The notes beneath the pieces were generated by a model that was given only the letters and a program-made list of their open reading frames with translations, was not told the origin of the DNA and did no database searches. DNA of 64,000 nt from an uncultured Prevotella sp. (GTDB taxonomy: Bacteria; Bacteroidota; Bacteroidia; Bacteroidales; Bacteroidaceae). The DNA lies in NCBI GenBank assembly GCA_902495455.1, contig CABUXJ010000002.1, positions 67,181 through 131,180 on the forward strand, written 5' to 3'. The position numbers were made by a program, and so were the translations under genes. Below, in pieces: positions 33,701 to 43,052 of the stretch. Numbering within the stretch: the first letter of the stretch is position 1; the number at the start of each line of letters is the position of its first letter.

Positions 33701-34843
33701 ATGACCACAATACCGCGATTGTTGCAGAAAGAGATAGAGCGGCGGATGAGAGCTCAGAAGGTGATGCTGCTCTTCGGAGCACGCCGTGTAGGAAAGACCG
33801 TGTTGCTGCGGCAGATAGCCGAGAACTATGGCGGTGGCCGCACGTTGATGTTGAACGGAGAGAGCATGGATACGGTTAGGCTTCTTGAGGACCGGTCGTC
33901 TGCTAACTACCGGCGGCTGTTTGGCGGTCTGTCACTTCTGGCCATCGACGAGGCCCAGCACATACCTGATGTCGGGATGAAGCTGAAGCTGATTGTCGAC
34001 GAGCTGCCTGAACTGGCTGTTATAGCTACGGGCTCCTCGTCTTTCGACCTGCAGAATAGGGCGGGGGAGCCGTTGGTGGGGCGTAGCACACAGTTTATGC
34101 TGACTCCGCTTTCGGTGGAGGAGATGGCGGCGGTGGAGACCCGGTTTGAGACCATGCTCAATACGGACCACCGTGTCGTTTACGGTCATTATCCTGAGCT
34201 GACGGCAATGGCGTCAGAAGTGGACAAACGGGAATATCTGACGGACGTTGTCGACGCGTATCTGTTGCGTGACATACTGGCCATTGACGTTGTGAAGCAC
34301 ACGCAGAAACTGCATGACCTGTTGCGGCTTGTGGCGTGGCAGGTCGGCAGCGAGGTCTCCATTGACGAGTTGGCCCGTCAGCTGACTCTCAGCCGCAACA
34401 CGGTGGAGCGCTATCTCGACCTGCTCCAGAAGGTGTTTGTCCTCTATCGTGTCGGCGGGTTTTCGCGCAATCTGCGCAAGGAGATAGCAAAGTCGTCAAA
34501 GTGGTATTTTCAGGACACAGGTGTGCGCAATGCCGTGCTGCATGATTTCCGCCCGCTGTCGGAGCGCCCGGAGGCTGAGCGTGGCGCCTTGTGGGAAAAC
34601 TATGTGATCAGTGAGCGTATGAAGCGCAATCTCAATCATCGGCTGGGGCTCAATTTTTATTTCTGGCGAACATACGATAAGGCGGAGATTGATCTCATCG
34701 AGGAGGATGGCATGTGCATTAATGCCTACGAGATAAAGGCAGGCGTGAAGCGGCCGTCGGCTCCGAAGTCATTTGCAGCGGCTTATCCGGATGCCGGTTT
34801 TAATGTGATCAACCGTGATACGTATATGGATTATCTTGTTTGA
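33701..34843 (+). CDS. AAA-type ATP-binding protein with DUF4143
   Basis: 380 aa. Walker A GARRVGKT (residues 26-33), Walker B LLAIDEAQHIPD, sensor region VIATGSSSFDL, then a winged-helix region (SIDELARQLTLSRNTVERYLDLLQKVFVLYRV) and a C-terminal DUF4143 part that resembles PD-(D/E)XK nucleases (KAEIDLIEEDGMCINAYEIKAG has the D..E.K pattern). Common as accessory genes in Bacteroidetes, function unknown; defence or mobile-element links have been suggested for related ATPases. It stands alone between repeats. Confidence 0.88.
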   Translation: MTTIPRLLQKEIERRMRAQKVMLLFGARRVGKTVLLRQIAENYGGGRTLMLNGESMDTVRLLEDRSSANYRRLFGGLSLLAIDEAQHIPDVGMKLKLIVDELPELAVIATGSSSFDLQNRAGEPLVGRSTQFMLTPLSVEEMAAVETRFETMLNTDHRVVYGHYPELTAMASEVDKREYLTDVVDAYLLRDILAIDVVKHTQKLHDLLRLVAWQVGSEVSIDELARQLTLSRNTVERYLDLLQKVFVLYRVGGFSRNLRKEIAKSSKWYFQDTGVRNAVLHDFRPLSERPEAERGALWENYVISERMKRNLNHRLGLNFYFWRTYDKAEIDLIEEDGMCINAYEIKAGVKRPSAPKSFAAAYPDAGFNVINRDTYMDYLV

Positions 34844-34964
34844 CGGGAGTGGCGGAAGCGACTGTTTATATGATGTAAGGTTCATCCGACATTAGGAAAG
34901 ACAAAATATAGTCGCGCCTCTACTTTGTTATTCCGGATGAACCATCTTAAATTCTTACAAAACT

Positions 34965-35300
34965 CTGTATGCAAAAAATCCCGTTTTTGCTCGTTTTTGT
35001 CGTGTTTCTGATGCCGTAAGGGCCCCGTTGGTCCGGGGCGATGACCGCCGGCCGCCGGATTTTTGAAGTGTCGGTAAGCCGGGAGGGCCTTACAGCTCTT
35101 CCGGAGCGAAGATTTTGCCGGGTTTTTGCTTGCTGATTTTGTCCGAAAAAGCCGCCGTTTTTCTGCCGTAAGGGCCTCCCGGGGTCACAGCGGGGTCGCT
35201 TTCGTCGTCTGGCAGCGGCCTCGTTGCAACGCAGCGGGGGCCCCGTTGCTGACCAATAAGGGCTTTACGGCAACCCTGCCGCGGCGCCGTTGTTTCCCGA
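34965..35300. repeat. dispersed repeat A, partial and rearranged
   Basis: Shares GCCGTAAGGGCCCCGTTG, CGTTGCAAC and GGGGGCCCCGTTGCT blocks with repeat A copies 1 and 2, but flanks and order differ. Noncoding. Confidence 0.6.
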
Positions 35301-35593
35301 CGGTGATGATGCTGTTCGTAAATGACTGGTGATGAGTCGGTTGCAGGATTTGTAAAGATTGCGTCACGAAGACCCCTAAATTTTGATACGCGCGTGTTTG
35401 CGATATTTTGAGGCAAGGAAAGAAAAAATCAGAAAGTCCCCATTCTCGCGGGCTTAAAAACAGGAAAAATCAGGACAAGTAGCGGGGCCCACCCCGGCCT
35501 TCCCCAAGCTACTCTCTGCACACATCTTTATCCCGGGTTTATACTAACACAACGATCTCATTTGGAAGTCTTTATGTGTGGTAATCTCACTGA

Positions 35594-35740
35594 GGGTGTG
35601 TAAAAATGCAACGGAAGCGACTTGTAGGGACATATTCTTGTATTTGTCCGCAAAACAAGCGTTGAATATCAATACGTTACGAGCGGACAAATACAAGAAT
35701 ATGTCCCTACCAAGCACCATGTAGCCATTTTGACACACCC
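35594..35740. repeat. MITE-like element B, copy 2 (intact)
   Basis: 147 bp, near-perfect terminal inverted repeats of about 57 bp: the left end GGGTGTGTAAAAATG and the complement of the right end GGGTGTGTCAAAATGG continue into TAGGGACATATTCTTG and TATTTGTCCGC on both arms. Central part about 35 bases. No ORF of its own. Confidence 0.8.
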
Positions 35741-36139
35741 TTTTAGGGGTGGTTAGTCATCCGCGGTTATTCAAAACAGTGATTATCAATGAGTTTCGTT
35801 CAACCACCCCTAACCCCTTCTTGGAAAGGAGGGGAGTGAGATTACCCCACTTAAAGGCTTTCAAAAGGGCATGTCGTGTTTGCGCTTTCTTTGCGTCTTT
35901 GCGCACTTTGCGTTAAAGGATAAAATCTCTGTGTCTCTGTATCTCCGTGTTCAAAATATAAACGAATTGTTGCGACACACTTACCATTTACCATCTACCA
36001 TCTTCTCTCCTGCAGGCACCCTCCCCTTGGGGAGGGCCGGGGTGGGGCCCCGCCCTCCTCGGCGGGGCCTCTTCTCCGCTTTTTTCGCCGTTTTGTTACT
36101 TTTTCCACGAAAAACGTGGCTGATTATCAATTAATTGTT

Positions 36140-36147
36140 TAATTTTG
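36140..36147 (+). promoter_or_regulatory. -7 box of the envelope redox operon
   Basis: TAATTTTG, about 34 bases before the tlpA-like ATG at 36181. Confidence 0.55.
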
Positions 36148-36180
36148 CAAACGTATTTAAAGAAATAACGTATAGTCTAT

Positions 36181-36666
36181 ATGAGAAAATTTATTGCAAC
36201 GACTGTCCTTACATTGGCTTTTGTCCTCAATGCCTCGGCCCAACTGCCATCGGTGACGCTGAAGGACATCACGGGCAAAACCGTGCGCACGGACACACTC
36301 TCGAACGACGGCAAACCGTTCATCATCTCCTTCTTCGCCACATGGTGCAAACCCTGCAACCGCGAGCTCACCGCCATCAGCGAGGTCTACGACGAGTGGC
36401 GCGAGGAGACCGGCGTCAAGGTCATCGCCGTCAGCATCGACCAGGCGCAGAACATCAACAAGGTCAAGCCCCTCGTGGACAACAACGGCTGGGAATATGA
36501 CGTGCTGCTCGACCCCAACAGCGACCTCAAGCGTGCGCTGGGTATCCAAATGATTCCCTACGTCCTCATCGTCGACGGCAAGGGCAACATCGTCTACAAG
36601 CACAACGGCTATACCGACGGTGCCGAGGTCGAGCTGATAGAGAAGGTGCGCGAACTGCAGAAGTAA
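36181..36666 (+). CDS. TlpA-family thiol-disulfide oxidoreductase
   Basis: Exported thioredoxin-fold protein, 161 aa: signal peptide cleaved after LNASAQ, WCKPC active site (Cys56 and Cys59), FFATWC start of the family, and the cis-Pro loop IQMIPYVLIVD. Works in the periplasm as a disulfide reductase or isomerase. First gene of a five-gene operon with DUF6029-like barrel, Omp28-like and tail-bearing secreted proteins. Confidence 0.93.
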   Translation: MRKFIATTVLTLAFVLNASAQLPSVTLKDITGKTVRTDTLSNDGKPFIISFFATWCKPCNRELTAISEVYDEWREETGVKVIAVSIDQAQNINKVKPLVDNNGWEYDVLLDPNSDLKRALGIQMIPYVLIVDGKGNIVYKHNGYTDGAEVELIEKVRELQK

Positions 36667-36696
36667 GCCGACGGAAACGATTTGACAGCAACGATA

Positions 36697-38424
36697 ATGA
36701 CATCCAAGAGAATAATGACCAACAGACTTTTATGCCTGTTCGGCGCGGCGGTCGTGGCCTGCTCGGCTGCGGCCCAGAGCGACGGCCAGAAGACCGTCAC
36801 GGTCACCGGTAGCATCCAGAGCGACATCCTCGTTCCCGAGAAGGACGAGAAGATCGGCACGGGCGACTATCGCGACGACGTGCTGACCAACACCTATGCC
36901 GAGGTGAACCTGATGAGCAAATACAACGACAACGAATATCTCGATGCCGGCCTCCGGTTGGAATATCTCGAGCATCCGCTGCCCGGATTTGACCGCAACT
37001 TCAAGGGCTGGGGACTGGGCAACGCCTTCGTTCGTTTCCACATGAAGCGCGTCGAGGTGACGGCCGGTAACTTCTATGAGCAGTTCGGTTCCGGATTTAT
37101 CCTCCGCACCTACGAGGAGCGGAGTCTCGGTATCGACAACTCCCTGCTCGGAGGTCGCGTGACCGTCACCCCCGTGGACGGCGTGACCATCAAGGCCCTC
37201 ACCGGAAAACAGCGCAACTACTGGACCTACAACGACGCCCTCATCTCCGGTGCCGACGTGGAGATCGGACTGGAGAACTGGATCCGTTCGTTCCGCGACA
37301 ACGGCACATATCTGACCCTCGGCGCGTCGTTCGTCAACAAGCATGAGAAGGACGAGGTCATCCAGCTGGTCGAAGACCCGCGTTACCGCCTCAACCTGCC
37401 CGAGAATGTCAACGCCTTTGACGTCAGGGCACGCTTCCAAAAGGGCGGACTCAACGTTCTGGCCGAATACGCCCAGAAGTCTCAGGACCCCGTCTACGAC
37501 AAGCTCTACCCCTACATCTACCGCAAAGGCTATGTGGCCATGCTCTCCGGCTCCTATTCGCAGCGCGGACTGAGCGTCCTGCTGCAGGCCAAGCGCAGTG
37601 ACAACATGGCGTTCAAGAGCCGCCGCCGTCTTGACGAGGGCGCGCTGACGTCGTCGTTCATCAACCATCTGCCGGCCTTCACGCTCGACCACACCTACGC
37701 CTTGGCCGCTCTCTATCCGTATGCGACCAACGCCAACGGCGAGTGGGCCTATCAGGCGGAATTGGGATACAACTTCAAGAAGCGCACCGTGCTCGGCGGA
37801 AAATACGGCACTAAGGTCAAGGTCAACTACTCCCACGTGCACGGCATCAACCGCACCGACCGCTCGGGAACGATGACCGCCCCCGGCGGCTACGGCACCG
37901 ACGGTTACGGTTCGGCGTTCTGGAAGTGGGGTGACGGCATGTACTATCAGGACCTTGACGTCCAGTTGGAGAAGAAGCTGACGAAGTCGTTCAAGCTCAA
38001 CCTCATGTACATGAACCAGTTCTACAACCAGACCGTTGTCGAAGGCCACGGCGGCATGATCCATTCGGACATATTCGTCGCCGAAGGCAAATATCAGTTC
38101 AACCGCAAGTTCACCCTGCGCGGTGAGGCACAGTATCTCTCCACTGACCACGAGAGCGGCGATTGGGCTTTCGGACTGCTCGAGTTGTCCATACTCCCCC
38201 GCTTCATGGTCACGGTCAGCGACATGTACGGCCGTCCTGATATCGACGGAGCCTATCAGGCGCGTGAGCACTACTATTCCGGTTCGGTCACCTACGCCCA
38301 CGGCGGCCATCGCCTTCAGGTGGGCTACGGACGTACGCGCGCCGGCTACAACTGCTCCGGCGGTGTCTGCCGATATGTCCCTGCGTCGAAGGGTGTCACC
38401 GTCTCATACAACTACAACTTCTAA
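36697..38424 (+). CDS. outer-membrane beta-barrel protein (DUF6029-like)
   Basis: 575 aa from ATG 36697. Signal peptide (..CLFGAAVVACSAAAQ), then alternating amphipathic strands with many aromatic-girdle residues up to the C-terminal VTVSYNYNF, which ends in Phe as outer-membrane barrels do. Motif region YEQFGSGFILRTYEERSLGIDNSL is characteristic of the family. Probably a porin-like or assembly protein in the outer membrane; function unknown. 30 bases after the thioredoxin gene; shifts to a very high GC content relative to genes at 23-31 kb. Confidence 0.85.
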   Translation: MTSKRIMTNRLLCLFGAAVVACSAAAQSDGQKTVTVTGSIQSDILVPEKDEKIGTGDYRDDVLTNTYAEVNLMSKYNDNEYLDAGLRLEYLEHPLPGFDRNFKGWGLGNAFVRFHMKRVEVTAGNFYEQFGSGFILRTYEERSLGIDNSLLGGRVTVTPVDGVTIKALTGKQRNYWTYNDALISGADVEIGLENWIRSFRDNGTYLTLGASFVNKHEKDEVIQLVEDPRYRLNLPENVNAFDVRARFQKGGLNVLAEYAQKSQDPVYDKLYPYIYRKGYVAMLSGSYSQRGLSVLLQAKRSDNMAFKSRRRLDEGALTSSFINHLPAFTLDHTYALAALYPYATNANGEWAYQAELGYNFKKRTVLGGKYGTKVKVNYSHVHGINRTDRSGTMTAPGGYGTDGYGSAFWKWGDGMYYQDLDVQLEKKLTKSFKLNLMYMNQFYNQTVVEGHGGMIHSDIFVAEGKYQFNRKFTLRGEAQYLSTDHESGDWAFGLLELSILPRFMVTVSDMYGRPDIDGAYQAREHYYSGSVTYAHGGHRLQVGYGRTRAGYNCSGGVCRYVPASKGVTVSYNYNF

Positions 38425-38444
38425 GCCGAAAGGCCAAATCCATT

Positions 38445-39305
38445 ATGAAGATGAAAATAAGAAACGTTATATATGCCTTGGCCTGCGCCGTCATGACGCT
38501 GGCCTCATGTGACACGGTGGACAAGGACGACCGCTATTTGTCCTATGACGACGGTCTCAGTGGCGTCACCGACGGTACGGACGACAACGGCCGCCCCACG
38601 TCGGTCCAGCGCGCCGTGCTCATCGAGGACTTCACGGGCCAGATGTGTGTCAACTGTCCCAATGCCGTCCCCGTCATCGAGGGATTGGAGCGCATTTATC
38701 CCGGCAAGATAGTCGCCGTGGCGATACATGCAGGAATGGTGCTTCCGCCCGCTCTCGGCAATCTCGCCTTGCAGACCGAGGTCGGCGAACAATACTACAA
38801 TGACGCCGGCCGTCCCGCCCAGCCGGCCGGCCGCATCGGTCGTGTCGGAGGCACTGAACTGCCCGACAAGTGGGCCGCCAAGGCTCAGGATGTTCTGCGC
38901 CAGCAGTCGCCCGTGTGGCTCGGTGTCAATAGCGCATACGACGCGGCGACCCGCAAGGTGAACATCGCCGTCGAGGCCTATGGCATTGAGGCCGCTTCCG
39001 GCAATCTGCAGATCTGGCTCACTGAAGACGGCATCGTCGCTCCGCAGTTTCTCCCGGACGGCGGCCGCGACGTGAACTACGTCCACAACCATGTCTTCCG
39101 CGCCGCGGTCAATGGTGCCTACGGCGAGTCGTTTGCCATCGCGAAGGGCGAGGACAAGACCGTCACGGCCGAAGCGACGTTGGCCGACCACTGGAATGTG
39201 GACAACATGTCGGTAGTCGCGTTCGTATATGATGCCTACGGTGTCCTGCACGTAGTCAAGCAGCCGGTGATTTCGGAACCGGACGAGACAGAGGACGCAG
39301 ATTAA
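38445..39305 (+). CDS. Omp28-like surface lipoprotein
   Basis: 286 aa lipoprotein (LASC, Cys22). Omp28 core: RAVLIEDFTGQMCVNCPNA with a thioredoxin-like Cys68-x-x-Cys71, then the VAVAIHAGM strand and a C-terminal beta domain. Omp28 of Porphyromonas is a surface adhesin-like protein. The CxxC suggests redox activity or a structural disulfide handled by the TlpA protein upstream. 20 bases after the barrel gene. Confidence 0.9.
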   Translation: MKMKIRNVIYALACAVMTLASCDTVDKDDRYLSYDDGLSGVTDGTDDNGRPTSVQRAVLIEDFTGQMCVNCPNAVPVIEGLERIYPGKIVAVAIHAGMVLPPALGNLALQTEVGEQYYNDAGRPAQPAGRIGRVGGTELPDKWAAKAQDVLRQQSPVWLGVNSAYDAATRKVNIAVEAYGIEAASGNLQIWLTEDGIVAPQFLPDGGRDVNYVHNHVFRAAVNGAYGESFAIAKGEDKTVTAEATLADHWNVDNMSVVAFVYDAYGVLHVVKQPVISEPDETEDAD

Positions 39306-39342
39306 TCAGTAGAATAATAATATATAATAAAGGATATAGAAT

Positions 39343-40029
39343 ATGAAGATTTTTACCCGAACATTGTTTTTGGCTGTGGCGCTGATTGCATGGAACACAG
39401 GCGCAAGTGCACAGGTGGACAACACATTCCGCTTCGTGGACAACAAGACCGGCAACGTGATTCCCGACGGCGGTACTTATACGACCGTGGCCGAACTGAT
39501 AGACAAGATGCCGGAGTTCCCCGGAGTTGTAATGTCGCTCGAAGCCCCCTTCGATATCTCCGTGGAGAACACCACGGGTACAGCCGCTTATGTTGCGGCA
39601 GAGCTCATCACCGAGCAGATGACCAACGGACGCATCCGCTGCTGCTTCCCTGTCGACTGTCAGGATCCCACGCCGGAGGAATATGTGACCGGTACCGGCG
39701 CTATCAACGGAGGCACAATGAAGAAGTTGGAGACAGAGTGGTTTCCCGTGGAGGGCGAATACGGCACGGCCAAAGTGACCATTCAGCTTAGCCTTATGGC
39801 AGAGAATCCGTTGCTGCCCGGCAACTACGAATGGGTTGCTTACGGTCCGAAGATCACCGTCAACTGCGTCTATTCAGATCCCGCAGGCATCAACGACGCC
39901 ACACGAGTCGACACAATGACCGAAACGGCGCGCTACGGACTCGACGGCCGCAAGCTGACCGCGCCTTCTCGCGGCATCAACATCGTCAAGATGGCCGACG
40001 GAACGGTGCGTAAGATATTGGAAAAATAA
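39343..40029 (+). CDS. secreted protein with GINIVKM-type C-terminal tail
   Basis: 228 aa, signal peptide (..IAWNTGASAQ). Beta-sandwich-like body with a Cys pair and a third Cys (RIRCCFPVDCQD) likely to form a disulfide. Ends in ARYGLDGRKLTAPSRGINIVKM, a tail shared with the next gene. The tail looks like a type-IX-like sorting segment of Bacteroidales; that is inference. 37 bases after the Omp28-like gene. Confidence 0.78.
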   Translation: MKIFTRTLFLAVALIAWNTGASAQVDNTFRFVDNKTGNVIPDGGTYTTVAELIDKMPEFPGVVMSLEAPFDISVENTTGTAAYVAAELITEQMTNGRIRCCFPVDCQDPTPEEYVTGTGAINGGTMKKLETEWFPVEGEYGTAKVTIQLSLMAENPLLPGNYEWVAYGPKITVNCVYSDPAGINDATRVDTMTETARYGLDGRKLTAPSRGINIVKMADGTVRKILEK

Positions 40030-40051
40030 ACTAATTAATGGTTATTAGAAT

Positions 40052-42058
40052 ATGGTAAGAAGATTACTCTTTTGCGTGGCGCTGTTGGCTTGCTTCCTCG
40101 GCGCTGGTGCGCAGGTGCAACGTGTGGCCGATAATGTAGGCCCGTGGGTGAAGTGCGATCGGCCGTTGGGCTTTCCGGCAGCCGGTTTCAATGGCGTGAA
40201 CGCTCCTCTGAAGGCCGCGTCGCTCGACGGGGCGACCCTTTGGGGCTATTATATGGGCGATATGAGCGGCCTGTCCGGTCTCGGCGTCTCTCAGCCTACG
40301 ACCTATTGGGTGGGCTATTATGTCGAGTCTAACGACATATTGAAAGGCGGAAGCATCAGCGGAGTCAATGTCCCGCTGTTCACCACCGACAATATGACGG
40401 ACTTCAGTGTGTGGATATCCAAGAACCTTTCCACCAACGATGTGTCTCAGGACGTGCCGATGGAGAACCTCAAGGGCGGCGCTTACAACGCCATCGCATT
40501 GGACGAGCCTTACGCAATCCCCGAAACGGGTGTGTATGTGGGTGTGAAATTCACCATCAGTAAGGTTGTCACGCAAGGTGATGCCTATCCCGTTCTGACG
40601 TCAGACAATGCTTACGACATGTCGCTCATAATGAAGACGAACGTGCAGGGAACGACATCGTGGGGCAATTACAGCTCGTCCTATGGTTCGTTCGGTATGC
40701 AGATCTTCCTCTCCGGCATTGATCAGCCGGCAGTGTCCGCACATGTCGGCGCAACGACGACCGCAGTTTCTTTGCCAGGAGCGGATGCGACAATCCGTGC
40801 ACTACTGCTCAGCAACGGTAAGGATGACATCAACTCGGTTGACTATAACGTGGAGATCAACGGCACAACGACATCCTATCATAAGGATTTTACACCGTCA
40901 GTGGCCGGTGGTTTCAACTCTGTCAATGAGGTGGAACTGACGTTCAAGGCTCCCGAGGCACTTCTTTCATATACAGCCAACCTCAACATCGAGAAGATCA
41001 ACGGTATCGCCAATCCCGAAAGCAATCAGACGGCGATTGTCAACGGTAAGGTCGTCTCGCGCATGGCAGAACGTAAGACCGTTGTCGAGGAGTTCACCGG
41101 AACAGGTTGCGGATGGTGTCCGCGCGGTTGGGTCGGCATGGAGACGCTGAAGAAGGAGCAGTCGAACTTCATCGGAATAGCCCTCCACCTCTACAACACC
41201 AATGACCCCATGTATCTGGCAACTTACTATCGTACGGACAAGCTCGGTCTTTTGGGCGCTCCGTCATGTGCTTTGGACCGCAATCTGGTTGGTCTCGACC
41301 CGTATTACGGCACAGGCAGATATATAACGGAAGACTTCAAATATTGCAACGCCATCCTTCCCGATGTTGTTGTGGATGTGATTGGTGGATTCAATGAGGA
41401 TAGTACGATGGTCAATGTGAAGTCCGACATCGAGTACCTCATGGACGGAAGCAAGTACAGTGTGGCTTATGTCCTCACGGCAGATAGCCTGAAGGGCACC
41501 ACAACGTCATGGCGGCAGGCCAACTATTATGCAGAAGCGACGGCTGCCGATGTAGACTACGACCCGATGTTGACCCCGTTCTGCTTAGGCGGAGAGAACG
41601 GAACGTCATACGTCTATCTGACATTCAACGATGTCATGATCGGTAGCTCGTACAGTGCAATGACGTTCAACCGCTTCACGGGTGCCATCACCGGTGGCGG
41701 TGAAAATAAGGCTGATGCACTGACCGGTGGCGACAAGGCCGGCGACAAGGAGACCAACAGCTATGTGTTGTCAATGCCGACCAAGTCGACGCTCAAAGCT
41801 GCCGTGCGCAAAGATGAGGTCTATGTTGTCGCTCTGGTTATCGCCGAAGACGGCACCATCGCCAACGCCGCCCGCGCCAAGGTCATGAGCTATGACGACT
41901 ATACTGCTGCCGGAATTGGCTCAGTCAAGGACGATGTCGCTCCTGCCACGGAAGTGGCTCGCTACACTCTCAATGGCGTGAAACTGACGGCTCCTCAGAA
42001 GGGCGTCAACATCGTCAAGATGAGCAACGGCGAAGTCCGCAAGGTGGTAGTACGTTAA
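40052..42058 (+). CDS. large secreted Omp28-like protein with CxxC and C-terminal tail
   Basis: 668 aa, signal peptide (..ACFLGAGAQ). N-terminal beta domain (about 25-340), then an Omp28/thioredoxin-like domain with VVEEFTGTGCGWCPRGW (Cys353, Cys356), then a further beta region and the tail ARYTLNGVKLTAPQKGVNIVKM, similar to its neighbour. 22 bases after that gene; last gene of the operon. The mixture of CxxC domains and tails suggests an extracytoplasmic redox system displayed on the surface. Confidence 0.85.
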   Translation: MVRRLLFCVALLACFLGAGAQVQRVADNVGPWVKCDRPLGFPAAGFNGVNAPLKAASLDGATLWGYYMGDMSGLSGLGVSQPTTYWVGYYVESNDILKGGSISGVNVPLFTTDNMTDFSVWISKNLSTNDVSQDVPMENLKGGAYNAIALDEPYAIPETGVYVGVKFTISKVVTQGDAYPVLTSDNAYDMSLIMKTNVQGTTSWGNYSSSYGSFGMQIFLSGIDQPAVSAHVGATTTAVSLPGADATIRALLLSNGKDDINSVDYNVEINGTTTSYHKDFTPSVAGGFNSVNEVELTFKAPEALLSYTANLNIEKINGIANPESNQTAIVNGKVVSRMAERKTVVEEFTGTGCGWCPRGWVGMETLKKEQSNFIGIALHLYNTNDPMYLATYYRTDKLGLLGAPSCALDRNLVGLDPYYGTGRYITEDFKYCNAILPDVVVDVIGGFNEDSTMVNVKSDIEYLMDGSKYSVAYVLTADSLKGTTTSWRQANYYAEATAADVDYDPMLTPFCLGGENGTSYVYLTFNDVMIGSSYSAMTFNRFTGAITGGGENKADALTGGDKAGDKETNSYVLSMPTKSTLKAAVRKDEVYVVALVIAEDGTIANAARAKVMSYDDYTAAGIGSVKDDVAPATEVARYTLNGVKLTAPQKGVNIVKMSNGEVRKVVVR

Positions 42059-42078
42059 TCTTAGGAGTAAAGAATTAA

Positions 42079-42121
42079 AAATGAGCTATCGCGGCCGCAG
42101 GTCACGATAGCTCATTTTTTG
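42079..42121 (+). terminator. terminator of the redox operon
   Basis: 13-bp stem AAATGAGCTATCG with CGATAGCTCATTT (42105-42117), followed by TTTTGC. A second hairpin, AAGGGGCTGA-ATTCAGCCCCTT (42163-42184), follows. Confidence 0.8.
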
Positions 42122-42277
42122 CTTTTGGGAGATTGTCTGACGGTTATGGTCGGACAATAAAAAAGGGGCTGAATTCAGCCCCTTGCTTTTGATTTGGTCG
42201 GGATGACAAGACAAGTCTGGGCTGTACTTTTTCTCGCAAACACCATGTAACCGTATCACATTTCTTTACTTATTATA
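42122..42277. other. probable left boundary of the prophage
   Basis: Short gene-free stretch with an imperfect inverted repeat (ATTGTCTGAC..GTCGGACAAT, 42132-42158), the EcoRI-like hairpin above and a related ATTGTCCGA at 42285. The host operon ends at 42058 and phage-type genes begin at 42278, so an attachment site should lie here; it cannot be defined without the right end. Confidence 0.4.
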
Positions 42278-42709
42278 CTAATTGTCCGAAAACCGTCCGA
42301 TTTTAAAGAGAGTATTGATGCGTTCGGACAGTTGCTCATTAATTTTTTTTAAGTCTTCAATCCGGGCATCTTTCTCTTTGATGACCATTTTTAGAGCTTC
42401 ATTTTCAGATACTGTTCTGTAATCTGTACCGACTACAGAGCTATTAACGATATTGTCGTTTCCTACTACGGAGGGAATGTTCCCATTGATATCAGTAGCG
42501 GTAAATAGGCTGTCAATGGGTATATTCAGGATTGAACATATACGGACCAGAGTACTGCACTTCACATCTGGTTTTATTGCAAAGTACTTGAAGTTTCTGT
42601 GAGTCTCAGCTCCCCATAGACGTTTGCAAAAGTCGCGCTCGGTCATCCCCTTCAGTTTCAAGAGATACCGCAGCCTGTCTATGTTTAATGTATTGTAGAT
42701 ATATCCCAT
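42278..42709 (-). CDS. XRE-family phage repressor-like regulator
   Basis: 143 aa. N-terminal HTH (IDRLRYLLKLKGMTERDFCKR.. CSTLVRICSILNIPIDSLF), then a Ser/Asn/Val-rich linker and a C-terminal coiled coil (MVIKEKDARIEDLKKINEQLSERINTL) suited to dimerisation. No S24 peptidase domain. It is the only leftward gene at the prophage edge and faces the early operon, the usual place of a lysogeny repressor. Confidence 0.8.
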   Translation of the reverse strand: MGYIYNTLNIDRLRYLLKLKGMTERDFCKRLWGAETHRNFKYFAIKPDVKCSTLVRICSILNIPIDSLFTATDINGNIPSVVGNDNIVNSSVVGTDYRTVSENEALKMVIKEKDARIEDLKKINEQLSERINTLFKIGRFSDN

Positions 42710-42743
42710 AGATATTGTTAATATTAGTTATAAATCCCACTAA

Positions 42744-42798
42744 AGGAATAAAAATATTCCAACCAAAGTGAGATGCACAATTTTTTATCGTATATTTG
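42744..42798 (+). promoter_or_regulatory. early promoter and candidate operator
   Basis: Palindrome GGAATAAAAATATTCC (42745-42760) in the divergent gap and -7 box TATATTTG (42791-42798) for the rightward early operon; ATTTGCACGCAAAAT overlaps the box and is also palindromic. Confidence 0.55.
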
Positions 42799-42839
42799 CA
42801 CGCAAAATTAACGATTAATATTGAAAATACAAAACCCAG

Positions 42840-43052
42840 ATGGAGACAATCGAAAAAATAGACGTACGGGATTACTACAGCTGTCTGACCAAGAAAGAGA
42901 AGAGTAAACTACTTGAATATCTTATGGTCAAGTACGGTTATAATTACACGACAATTCGGGTAAAACTAACTGGAGTGCGGGCCCGTCTCAAGAGGAACGA
43001 AGAGCTTGACGTGCAAGAAGCGATAAACAACGAGAGTATATGGAGGCGATAG
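42840..43052 (+). CDS. small early phage protein (70 aa)
   Basis: First gene of the early operon. METIEKIDVRDYYSCLTKKE.. with basic helices (GVRARLKRNEELDVQEAI); possible DNA-binding helix-turn-helix. Not recognised. Its stop overlaps the next start by 13 bases, so the two are probably translated together. Confidence 0.65.
   Translation: METIEKIDVRDYYSCLTKKEKSKLLEYLMVKYGYNYTTIRVKLTGVRARLKRNEELDVQEAINNESIWRR

Larger units (their letters stand above)
34844..36139. other. gene-free region with repeats
   Basis: About 1.3 kb with no credible gene. In order: an inverted pair GGTTCATCCG / CGGATGAACC (about 34880-34943, terminator-like), a fragment of repeat A (34965-35300), the MITE-like element B copy 2 (35594-35740), CTCC/GGAG palindromes (35800-35840, 36010-36070), CGTCTTTGCG-type repeats (35880-35915), and the promoter of the next operon. 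Confidence 0.75.

Noticed and set aside
36730..38310. 526-codon minus-strand ORF opposite the barrel gene
   Set aside because: Shadow of a GC-rich gene; the plus-strand frame has signal peptide, strands and operon spacing.
42122..42277. Defined attL site
   Set aside because: The right end of the prophage is not in the window, so no matching core can be shown.
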